From contig MEDT01000045.1 in assembly GCA_001724175.1 (NCBI GenBank), positions 1-51,022 on the forward strand: 51,022 bases of DNA, in the 5' to 3' direction. The stretch is from Cytophagaceae bacterium SCN 52-12 (GTDB taxonomy: Bacteria; Bacteroidota; Bacteroidia; Cytophagales; Spirosomataceae). Shown here piece after piece: positions 25,069 to 33,000 of the stretch. Positions within the stretch are counted from its first letter, which is position 1. Every line of letters starts with the position of its first letter. The notes beneath the pieces were generated by a model, which did no database searches, was not told the origin of the DNA, and worked only from the letters and a program-made list of their open reading frames with translations. The position numbers and the translations under genes were made by a program.

Positions 25069-25093
25069 AAATTTATCTAATTGGATAAATTTG
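25069..25093. promoter_or_regulatory. Palindrome overlapping a -7 box upstream of the antitoxin gene
   Basis: AAATTTATC (25069-25077) and GATAAATTT (25084-25092) are perfect 9-bp arms around TAATTG. TAAATTTG (25086-25093) overlaps the right arm and matches the Bacteroidota -7 box. This is the layout of a toxin-antitoxin operator, where the antitoxin complex would block its own promoter. No TTTG is found at -33. Confidence 0.55.
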
Positions 25094-25120
25094 TTTTATA
25101 TTTCAGATATTGAGAGCGCT

Positions 25121-25360
25121 ATGTATACAACCTATCATTTAACATCTGCCCAGGAAGTCAGCACTGATATTTTGGATGCTATCAAAGCCATGTTTAAATC
25201 AAAACCCATTACAATTATAGTAGAGGAAGACCAAAGCGGGGATTATGAATTAACTGCCGATATGAAGACCATCCTGGAAGAACGCCTGCAAGAGGATGAA
25301 AAGGAATACCTGCCTGCACTTCAGTCTATCGGGGATTTAAATAAAAAATATGGCCTATAA
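25121..25360 (+). CDS. Antitoxin of a ParDE/RelBE-like type II pair
   Basis: The protein has 79 residues, with ATG at 25121 chosen because upstream codons lie in the promoter region. The N-terminal part (T-S-A-Q-E-V-S-T-D-I-L-D-A-I-K-A-M-F-K, then K-P-I-T-I-I-V-E-E) looks like a small DNA-binding or dimerisation fold, and the charged C-terminal helix (L-E-E-R-L-Q-E-D-E-K-E, ending G-D-L-N-K-K-Y-G-L) would wrap the toxin. The assignment rests mainly on size, on the following ParE-like gene which overlaps its 3' end by 11 bases, and on the operator-like palindrome upstream. Confidence 0.7.
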   Translation: MYTTYHLTSAQEVSTDILDAIKAMFKSKPITIIVEEDQSGDYELTADMKTILEERLQEDEKEYLPALQSIGDLNKKYGL

Positions 25361-25647
25361 TGTTATTATTTCTCCCCGGGCCCCAAAAAGAAATAGAAAA
25401 TGCAATAGATTACTATTTGCTATACAGTACAGATGCTCCTGCTAATTTTATCGGAGCGCTGAAAAGCGCTTATGACTCACTGCAGGACACGCCAGCTCAA
25501 AACAGGATACATTACAACGGCATCAGGGCGCTGAAGCTTAAAAAGTTTCCCTATCTCCTTTACTACATCATTAACGAAAGCAAGCAAACTGTCAGAGTGC
25601 TGTCCTGCTTTCACAGCAAACGAAACCCCTTGAAGAGGCCAGGTTAA
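25350..25647 (+). pseudogene. ParE/RelE-like toxin, frameshifted near the N-terminus
   Basis: The natural start is ATG at 25350, read as M-A-Y-N-V-I-I-S-P-R-A, a classic first beta-strand of ParE toxins. At the C run 25381-25384 the reading frame is lost. Removing one C gives P-R-A-Q-K-E-I-E-N-A-I-D-Y-Y and rejoins the frame that continues to the stop at 25647. As written, the rest can only be read from ATG 25360, which yields a 95-residue protein lacking the first strand. The body is otherwise normal (Y-N-G-I-R-A-L-K-L-K-K-F-P-Y-L-L-Y-Y, then V-L-S-C-F-H-S-K-R-N-P). The cause may be a real inactivating mutation or a homopolymer error. Confidence 0.75.
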
Positions 25648-25741
25648 TAAATTCCGTTCTGTAACCAATGTCACAGACATTGCCATTTTTTTACCCCACT
25701 TTTGTCGGAGTTTTTGAATAAGGCAATAAGAGCAGGCTTAA

Positions 25742-26551
25742 ATGGAATTGGCAGGTTACCTCGCTTCTTTTATAGTAGGAATTTCCCTGGGACTGGTAGG
25801 CGGGGGCGGTTCTATCCTGATGGTTCCTGTTCTGGTATACCTTTTCGGAATAGCGCCGGTCAATGCAACTGCTTATTCGTTGTTTATTGTAGGCCTTACG
25901 AGCCTTATCGGGGCTTTTCCCAAAATCAGGCAAAACCTGGTCAGTTTCAGAACAGCCGTGGTATTCGGGATCCCTTCCATTTTTTCAGTATTCCTGACCA
26001 GGAAATACCTGGTTCCTGCCATCCCGGAAACAATATGGCGCAGTGGTGAAATGGTGATTACACGTTCGCTTGCCCTGATGGTGCTTTTCGGGATCATTAT
26101 GATAGTCGCTTCCGTGTCCATGATAAAGGCAAAGGAGTGTGTTGACTGCAGTGACGACGAAAGCCAGCATTTCAATTACCCGCTGATATTGCTGGAAGGG
26201 ATCCTGGTAGGCCTGCTGACCGGCCTGGTAGGAGCCGGGGGAGGATTTTTGATCATTCCTGCGCTGGTTGCGCTGAGCAAGCTGACTATGAAAAAGGCAG
26301 TAGGCACTTCTCTGCTCATCATAGCGGCCAAGTCGCTGATAGGTTTTGCAGGCGACCTGAATGCCGGCGTAGTGCACATCGACTACCGGATCCTCCTGCT
26401 GGTCACTGTGCTGGCCGTAGGAGGTATATTTGCAGGAAACGCCCTCTCCGGGAAGATAGACGGCGAAAAGCTGAAAAGGCTTTTTGGCTGGATGGTGCTT
26501 GTCATGGGTGTATATGTCATCATTTCGGAGATGGCAGGAATACTGCCGTAA
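25742..26551 (+). CDS. Sulfite exporter TauE/SafE family membrane protein
   Basis: The protein has 269 residues and about eight membrane helices in two repeated halves, each starting with a G-L-V-G-G-G-G-S or G-L-V-G-A-G-G-G motif (near residues 19 and 160), the hallmark of TauE/SafE. A soluble loop with C-V-D-C-S-D-D-E lies between the halves. Members export sulfite, sulfoacetate or other organic anions. The next gene encodes a metallo-beta-lactamase/rhodanese protein of sulfane-sulfur metabolism, which supports a sulfur role here. Confidence 0.88.
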   Translation: MELAGYLASFIVGISLGLVGGGGSILMVPVLVYLFGIAPVNATAYSLFIVGLTSLIGAFPKIRQNLVSFRTAVVFGIPSIFSVFLTRKYLVPAIPETIWRSGEMVITRSLALMVLFGIIMIVASVSMIKAKECVDCSDDESQHFNYPLILLEGILVGLLTGLVGAGGGFLIIPALVALSKLTMKKAVGTSLLIIAAKSLIGFAGDLNAGVVHIDYRILLLVTVLAVGGIFAGNALSGKIDGEKLKRLFGWMVLVMGVYVIISEMAGILP

Positions 26552-26615
26552 GGCTTGTTTATCCACTCGCTAAAAAATTGTATTTTAGAATTTGTAAATC
26601 AAAGAGATCTCAATC

Positions 26616-28034
26616 ATGAAAGTTGAACAAATCTATACAGGGTGTCTCGCCCAGGGCGCTTACTACATAGCCAGCAACGGAGAGGCGGCCATCATAGATC
26701 CGCTGAGGGAGGTAGGCCCCTACCTGAAAAGAGCAGAGAAGGACGGGGTGAAGATCAGGTATGTCCTGGAAACACACTTTCATGCCGATTTTGTAAGTGG
26801 TCATCTCGACCTGGCACGACAGACCGGTGCAACGATCGTATACGGCCCTACCGCCCGGCCGGGCTTTGACGCGCATATTGCCGAAGATGGTGAAATACTC
26901 AGGATCGGAGATGTATCCATAAAGGTGCTGCATACGCCCGGCCACACGATGGAGAGCACCTGCTTCCTGCTTCGCGATGAGAAAGAGAAGGACATAGGTA
27001 TTTTTACGGGCGATACACTGTTTATCGGGGATGTAGGCCGCCCGGACCTGGCACAAAAAGTGGTGGCTGACCTGACTCAGGATAAGCTCGCCGGACATTT
27101 GTATGATTCCCTGCACTCCAAAATTATGCCGCTTGCAGATGACATCATCGTATATCCTGCGCATGGGGCGGGGTCGGCCTGCGGCAAGAATATGAGCAAG
27201 GAGACTACTGACACGCTCGGCCATCAGAAAGCCACGAATTATGCGCTGCAGCCTATGGGTAAAGAGGAGTTTGTCGCGAAGGTAACGGAAGGGCTGACGC
27301 CTCCCCCGGCTTATTTCCCGGAAAATGTCAGGATGAACATACACGGGTATGAAAGCATAGACCAGGTGCTCGACAGGGGATTGCGGGGGTTGTCGCCGGA
27401 AGAATTTGAAGAAGCTGCCAACCAGTTGTCGGCTTTGATACTGGATACCCGTCCTGCTGAGAGATTTGCGCAGGGTTTTATCCCGAACTCCATTAATATC
27501 GGTGTGGACGGCAGCTTTGCGCCCTGGGTGGGAGCGCTGATCCCCGACGTGAAGCAGTCGCTTTTACTGGTCACTGATCCGGGGAGGGAAGAAGAGGTGG
27601 TGACAAGGCTGGCGAGGGTAGGATACGATCACACGATCGGTTATCTTGAAGGAGGCTTCGAAACCTGGAAAAAGGAGGGGCGTGAAGTAGATACGATCGC
27701 TTCCATTACGGCGGAAGAGCTGGCCGGGTATTTCAATTCCGGGGAAGGGGCTGCTCTGTTGGATGTGCGGAAAAACAGTGAATACAGCTCGGAGCATGTG
27801 ATCGGCGCCGGTAATGTGCCGCTGGATTACATCAACGAGGAGATCGGGAAAGTAGATAAGGACAAAACCTATTACGTCCATTGCGCAGGCGGATACCGTT
27901 CCATGATTTTTGCGTCTATTTTAAAGGCCAGGGGCTATGACAAGCTGGTAGACGTTAAAGGCGGCTTCAAGGCGATCAAGGAATCGGGTAAGTTCCCTTT
28001 AAGCGATTATGTATGTCCCACTACACTTTTGTAG
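26616..28034 (+). CDS. Metallo-beta-lactamase fold hydrolase with two rhodanese domains
   Basis: The protein has 472 residues. Residues 1-~240 are a glyoxalase II/ETHE1-like domain with H54-F-H56-A-D58-F-V-S-G-H63, H-T-P-G-H near 111, G-D-T-L-F-I-G-D-V-G-R near 135 and Y-P-A-H-G-A-G-S near 180, all as in persulfide dioxygenases. Two rhodanese domains follow. The first (~260-360) lacks the active-site Cys; the second has it in H-C-A-G-G-Y-R-S (Cys423). The tail C-P-T-T-L-L is usual for this family. It probably oxidises glutathione- or other low-molecular-weight persulfides to sulfite, which the neighbouring TauE/SafE protein could export. Confidence 0.92.
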   Translation: MKVEQIYTGCLAQGAYYIASNGEAAIIDPLREVGPYLKRAEKDGVKIRYVLETHFHADFVSGHLDLARQTGATIVYGPTARPGFDAHIAEDGEILRIGDVSIKVLHTPGHTMESTCFLLRDEKEKDIGIFTGDTLFIGDVGRPDLAQKVVADLTQDKLAGHLYDSLHSKIMPLADDIIVYPAHGAGSACGKNMSKETTDTLGHQKATNYALQPMGKEEFVAKVTEGLTPPPAYFPENVRMNIHGYESIDQVLDRGLRGLSPEEFEEAANQLSALILDTRPAERFAQGFIPNSINIGVDGSFAPWVGALIPDVKQSLLLVTDPGREEEVVTRLARVGYDHTIGYLEGGFETWKKEGREVDTIASITAEELAGYFNSGEGAALLDVRKNSEYSSEHVIGAGNVPLDYINEEIGKVDKDKTYYVHCAGGYRSMIFASILKARGYDKLVDVKGGFKAIKESGKFPLSDYVCPTTLL

Positions 28035-28038
28035 AAAA

Positions 28039-28647
28039 ATGAAACGTAGATTTCCCTCCGGCCCTGTGCAGGCATTTTTGATCATAATGACCGGTTTGGC
28101 TTTCTCTTCCTGTAGTTCGTCAGAAAGACAGGCTGCGGAAACGGTCGACAGGGAAGCGTTTATAGCATTGGGCGACAGTCTCTCGTTGCTGGCGCAAAAA
28201 ACGTTGCTGCAAAACGTATCGGGCGCTATTGCAAAAGGAGGCGCGGCGCATGCCGTTGCTTTTTGCAATCTCCGGGCGATGCCGCTAACGGATTCCATTG
28301 CGTATAAAAATGCTGTTACCATCCGGCGTGTAACCGATAAAGCGAGGAACAGCGCCAATGCGCTTTCGGGAGAGCGTGAGATAGCCCTTTTCCGGAAGAT
28401 ACAGGACAGTCTGCAAAGCGGCAGCGTTCAGCCTCACTACCTGCTGGAAGATGAAAGCGGCCGGACCGTATATTACAAGCCCATTTTACTTGCAATGCCC
28501 ACCTGTCTGCAATGCCATGGCGCCCCCGGGAAAGACATAGAGGCTGCTACGCTTGCGGAAATCAAAGAGAAATACCCGGACGACGAAGCAACAGGCTATA
28601 TACCCGGCCAGCTCCGGGGTCTATGGAAAATTACGGCTGCGCCCTGA
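28039..28647 (+). CDS. DUF3365 heme-binding lipoprotein
   Basis: The protein has 202 residues with ATG at 28039, five bases after the previous stop. The lipobox F-S-S-C (Cys25) marks it as a lipoprotein. The C-terminal half has one c-type heme motif C156-L-Q-C159-H160 in the setting P-T-C-L-Q-C-H-G, followed by Y-P-D-D-E-A-T-G-Y, typical of DUF3365 (Tll0287-like) proteins, which are heme sensors or electron carriers of the cell envelope. The tight spacing suggests co-transcription with the persulfide dioxygenase-like gene. Confidence 0.85.
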   Translation: MKRRFPSGPVQAFLIIMTGLAFSSCSSSERQAAETVDREAFIALGDSLSLLAQKTLLQNVSGAIAKGGAAHAVAFCNLRAMPLTDSIAYKNAVTIRRVTDKARNSANALSGEREIALFRKIQDSLQSGSVQPHYLLEDESGRTVYYKPILLAMPTCLQCHGAPGKDIEAATLAEIKEKYPDDEATGYIPGQLRGLWKITAAP

Positions 28648-28664
28648 ATTGCCACTTCCCGATA

Positions 28665-28746
28665 AATTGCTCCGGGTTTCATGAATTGCTCCGGGTTTCA
28701 TGAATTGCTCCGGGTTTCATGAATTGCTCCGGGTTTCAACCCGGAG
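28665..28746. repeat. 19-bp tandem repeat ending in a hairpin, between convergent genes
   Basis: Units AATTGCTCCGGGTTTCATG run at 28665-28683, 28684-28702 and 28703-28721, and a fourth copy (28722-28738) turns into the complementary arm. CTCCGGGTT (28727-28735) pairs perfectly with AACCCGGAG (28738-28746) around TC. Any of the upstream copies could pair with the single right arm, so a set of alternative hairpins exists. It lies between the DUF3365 and PorP gene ends and may terminate both. Confidence 0.85.
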
Positions 28747-28756
28747 GACCAGAAAT

Positions 28757-29791
28757 TCAAAACTTCGGACAGGATAATTCCTTCATCTTCCTTTTGATGG
28801 GCTTTTTCCTCGGCGGGAAGTTTTCAAACAGGTAGCTGAGCGAGATCTCATGAGCTCCGCCGCTGCTGAACCCCAGGGTAGAAATGGTGGCATCGTAGCT
28901 GTAGCCTATCGAAAATTTATCCTGGCGGTAGCCCAGCAGCAGGATAAGCGCCTCATGGTTATTGATATTGATATTGTAGCGTTTGATGGGCAGGCCGCGG
29001 TACCAGGCCCCGAAAGTCAGCGGCGCATAAGTGACATACATACCCAGGTCGAGCTGGTCATACTTCCCCTGTTTCTTATACATGATGGCCGGAGAAATAG
29101 TTTTCTCGATGTCGATCTCGTTTCCCAGGAAAGTATACCCGGCAAACGGGATCCGCAGCCCTGCATGGAAGCTGGTTTTCATCGGAAGCCGGGCAATTTC
29201 CAGGTTGGAAAAAGCCTGGTCGGGCCTGTTCATGTGATGGACCGACACCCCTGCCCAATACCAGTCCGAATAAGCCATCAGCCCTGATGAAAAATCGGCA
29301 TAGAATATGGAAGGCGTTCCCTGGGCGACGGGATCACCGGTCGCGGGGTTCTGCAGGTAGCCGTCCGGGGAAAACTGGTCCCCGAACGTAAGTCCGAAAT
29401 AATCGAGCTTGCGGGTCGCCATGGTGCCCTGGAGCCCCATTCTCAGGAAATTTTCTTCATCGAGCTGAACCTGGTAGGAATATTGCAGCCCGAGCTCGGT
29501 CGATTTGATATTGCCTGCTCCCTGGCTGTCGGTAGTGACCAGGAAACCAAGACCGCTGTTGAGGCTGGGCAGGAACATGTCCAGCCCGAAGGTCGTCGTA
29601 ATGAAGTTTGCCGAAAGGGAAGGCCACTGGTTCCGGTAGTTGAGCGTGGCCCTGGTTTCAAGCGCGCCGCCCGCCATGGCCGGGTTCAGATACAGGGGAT
29701 TTGCGTAAAACTGGGAAAATTGCGGATCCTGCGCCCAACCTTTTTGGCTAAAAAGAGTCAATATAAAAAATGCAAGCCAAATTTTTTTCAT
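28757..29791 (-). CDS. PorP/SprF family type IX secretion outer-membrane protein
   Basis: The protein has 344 residues with a signal peptide (cleaved near G-W-A-Q, residue 21) followed at once by the family hallmark Q-D-P-Q-F-S-Q-F-Y-A-N-P-L-Y-L-N-P-A. The rest has alternating beta-strand patterns of an outer-membrane barrel and ends near P-K-F. SprF and PorP work with the type IX secretion system, and SprF is needed for export of the adhesin SprB. Such genes are regularly paired with large proteins that carry a type B C-terminal sorting domain. Here the partner candidate is the divergent gene at 30083. Confidence 0.92.
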   Translation of the reverse strand: MKKIWLAFFILTLFSQKGWAQDPQFSQFYANPLYLNPAMAGGALETRATLNYRNQWPSLSANFITTTFGLDMFLPSLNSGLGFLVTTDSQGAGNIKSTELGLQYSYQVQLDEENFLRMGLQGTMATRKLDYFGLTFGDQFSPDGYLQNPATGDPVAQGTPSIFYADFSSGLMAYSDWYWAGVSVHHMNRPDQAFSNLEIARLPMKTSFHAGLRIPFAGYTFLGNEIDIEKTISPAIMYKKQGKYDQLDLGMYVTYAPLTFGAWYRGLPIKRYNININNHEALILLLGYRQDKFSIGYSYDATISTLGFSSGGAHEISLSYLFENFPPRKKPIKRKMKELSCPKF

Positions 29792-29826
29792 AAAATGTCC
29801 TATCTGATGTTCTGCCTGGCCATCTT

Positions 29827-29919
29827 TTCAAAATCTGAATACGCTTTTCCTGATAGTTTAGTTACATCGACGACAACTATCGCGTTGAACTTCAAATCTG
29901 AATACGCTCTTATTGATAG
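29827..29919. repeat. Direct repeat (about 29 bp, two copies) in the PorP / surface-protein divergent region
   Basis: The copies at 29827-29856 and 29891-29919 both contain TCTGAATACGCT followed by a TGATAG end, differing at a few positions and by one indel, with starts 64 bases apart. They lie between the divergent PorP/SprF gene and the type IX cargo gene. Candidate binding sites for a shared regulator, or the trace of a local duplication. Confidence 0.6.
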
Positions 29920-30082
29920 GGGTGCATTGCCACAATTTGTATACAATCAACGTAATATGATTCAAAATTAAGGTATTTTAGCAGATAAAAATATCTAAAA
30001 TTTCAAGAGCCGTTTTTCGTTTAGATATATGGCCATTACCCGGCACAAATCCGGGATTAATTCAAGAGGAGGAGAGAACCTG

Positions 30083-33000
30083 ATGAGCGGTACCCATAGA
30101 AGCAGTTTCCTGGTAATAGTAGTCCTGGTTTCCTTCCTGTCAGGCTGGGGGAGCAGGCTGTATGCCCAGAGCGGCTTCGTGGTGAAAAATCCCTGTATGG
30201 GAAACCCCGCGTGCGACGGCGACGGGGTGACATTTGCCGATACCATAGTAAGCGCGACCGGCTGGCAGTGGAGTTTCGGTGACGGGCAAACAGGGGATGA
30301 GAGGAATGTGATCCATCCGTACATGTCGCCCGGGAATTATACCGTTACGCTCACCAGGACGCTCCAGGGGGGCGGTTCCGAGACTGTGAGCCAGTCCGTG
30401 ACGGTAGGGGAGCTTCCGCAGGATTTTCAAAACTGGCGGACGGATACCACTATTTGCCCGGGCACTACCATCGAGCTGGACCCTTATCCTCAGGGAGCTC
30501 CGTCCGGCGCCAAATTTATATGGTATCCGAAGGGAGATACGACACAGGTGCTGCAGGTAGACAGCTCGGGATGCTATTCTGTAGAAGCCATCATGCCTAA
30601 CGGCTGCCGGATCCAGAATATGGTCAATGTGAAGCTTTGTATGGAGCCTTCAGGCAACCAGGGCGCCAAGTGGTATTTCGGGAACGAAGCCGGGCTTGAC
30701 TTCCAGGGTGGGGATCCGTCTCCCCTTACCGACGGGAAGCTGAATACAAAGGAAGGGACATCCGTTATATCCAATTCTAAAGGCGAGCTGCTGTTTTATT
30801 CCGATGGAGTTACCATTTACAACGCCGACGGCGATAAAATGCCTTGCTTTGACGGATCCTGCGATGACCTGAGGGGAAGCCAGGACGCTACCCAGTCAGT
30901 GCTGATCGTACCCCAGCCTACCTGCCGGGGATGCGAATACCTTTACAACGTGTTTACGACCACTTCGATCAGCGCAACCGAGAAGGTCCTGACGGTAAGC
31001 GTGGTAGACATGCGGCGTGAAAACGGCAAAGGGGCCGTCATCGAGCAGAACCGGGTTTTGCACGGGAATACTACCGAACGGCTCGTTTCTTCCCGCAATG
31101 ACCAGGATACCACTTACTGGACGATCAGCCATGACTATGGCAGCAATACCTTCCGGATCTTCCATGCTACAACGGGCGGGCTCGTCGAATCCGGGACTTT
31201 CAACGGCGGTGTAGAGCACGATACCGAAAACAGGGGAGAAGGGCAGATGAAGTTTTCAGCGGCCGATTCTACCGGTCAGCGGCAGCTGGCAGTGGTGGTG
31301 CCGGGCCCTGCCCGCAACTATGTAGACCTGTTCGGTTTCAATGACCAGGACGGCACGATGTCGCATACCCGGACCCTGGATCTCGGTCCTGCGCCGCCGA
31401 CAGCCTACGGCGTCGAATTTTCTACCGACAATACAAAGCTGTATGTCACTTTTATGGGCGGCGGCGGCACGGATTCGAAACTTGTCCAGTATGATCTCAA
31501 TGCGGCCGACGACAGTCTTATAGTGGCCTCGGCCATGACCATCGACAGCTCGCGGACGCTTACTTTCGGAGCGCTTCAGGCGGCTCCCAACGGTAAGATC
31601 TATATGGCCATACAGGGAGCTGAGTACCTGGCAGTAATCGGCGAGCCCAACGATACAACGAGGATTTTGAGCCGGCTTGAATACGAGAGGGAGGGCGTCA
31701 GGCTGGCCGGTAAGCACAGCCAGCTCGGGCTGCCCAACTTTGTGCAGAATTTTACGAACCCGAGCGACGGTCCCGGTTTCAGCGCCGAGGGCTTCTGTGT
31801 CAACGAGCCTACTAATTTTACGGCATCGCCGCTTTGTAATCCTATAGAAGATAATTATACCTGGGACTTCGGGGATGGTACCGGCATGACCGGGAAAGAA
31901 ACCGAAGTAACGCATACCTACACCGCTCCCGGGATTTATAAGGTTACCTTATTGGCCTCTAACAAATGTCTCGATACGCTTTTTACCGAGGAAATCGAGA
32001 TTTTTGACGTGCCGAAGGAATCCGGCCTGGAGCCGTACATCGAAATATGCGCCAACGAATATGAGCTCAATCCTACCGTTGAGGCGAAAAACTATGTTTG
32101 GGTTGATATAGCGCGCAACCGGATTGTAAGCCGGGACCGGGTGCATACGGTCTATCCGCCCGGAGGCGATTTCCTGCTCCTTATGTGGAATGACCCAACT
32201 GCCGAGTGCTTGTTTGTTGATACGGTGAATGTCGTGATGAGGCGGCCACCGCCTCTCGATCTGGGCCCGGACCTGGCCATGTGCCGAGACAGCTCCATTA
32301 CAATAAGCACCCCCGGACAGTCGTGGAGAGAGTTTTTGTGGAGCAACGGGGAGACTTCCCGCGATCTGACGGTAACCCAGCCCGGTACCTATTGGGTAGA
32401 GGCAAAAGATGCGAATGAGTGCGTCAACAGGGATACCATCCAGGTAGTAGAAAGGCCCAAGCCCAGGATTACCGCCGAGTTAACAGGGCCTACCGGCTGC
32501 ACTACCAGCGATGGCGTTATTACCATCAGGAATATCACTCCCGGCACGATTCCTGACTACACATTTGCCTGGAGCGATGTGTCGGGCGCGTCCCTGGGAA
32601 CAGGAAGCGTGCTGCTCGACAGGAGAGAAGGGGCTTATACGCTGCGGATGTCAGGGTACGACGATGCCTGTGTTGCCGATACCACCCTGCACCTGAGGTC
32701 GCCTGCCAATAACCTGAACCTGAGGCCGGTTGTGACGGATGCTTCCTGTACCGACCCGGAAGGCGGGCAGATCGCATTCCAGGTGATAAGCGGCAACCCG
32801 AACGAATACATATGGTATAACGAAGCGGGTATTGAGCTGGGCCGCGCCGATACGGTAGCCGGTCTACCGCGCGGGGCATACAGTATGCTGGCCCGGGATG
32901 CAGGAGGATGTACGTTTACGATGAAGCCGATAATGGTGGGTATGATCATGAACAACCTGGCGGATCTCGGGCCTGACGTAGCCAAATGTGAGGATGATCC

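Noticed and set aside
25371..25390. Programmed ribosomal frameshift in the ParE-like gene
   Set aside because: No typical slippery heptamer with a following pseudoknot is visible; the C run alone suggests an indel.
25360..25647. Toxin translated normally from ATG 25360 overlapping the antitoxin stop
   Set aside because: Possible, but it loses the first beta-strand, while ATG 25350 encodes exactly that strand one frame away. A one-base indel explains both facts better.
29795..29971. 58-codon plus-strand ORF between the PorP and type IX cargo genes
   Set aside because: It overlaps the divergent control region, its only peculiarity comes from the 29-bp direct repeat it contains, and it matches no protein pattern I know. 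Probably not translated.
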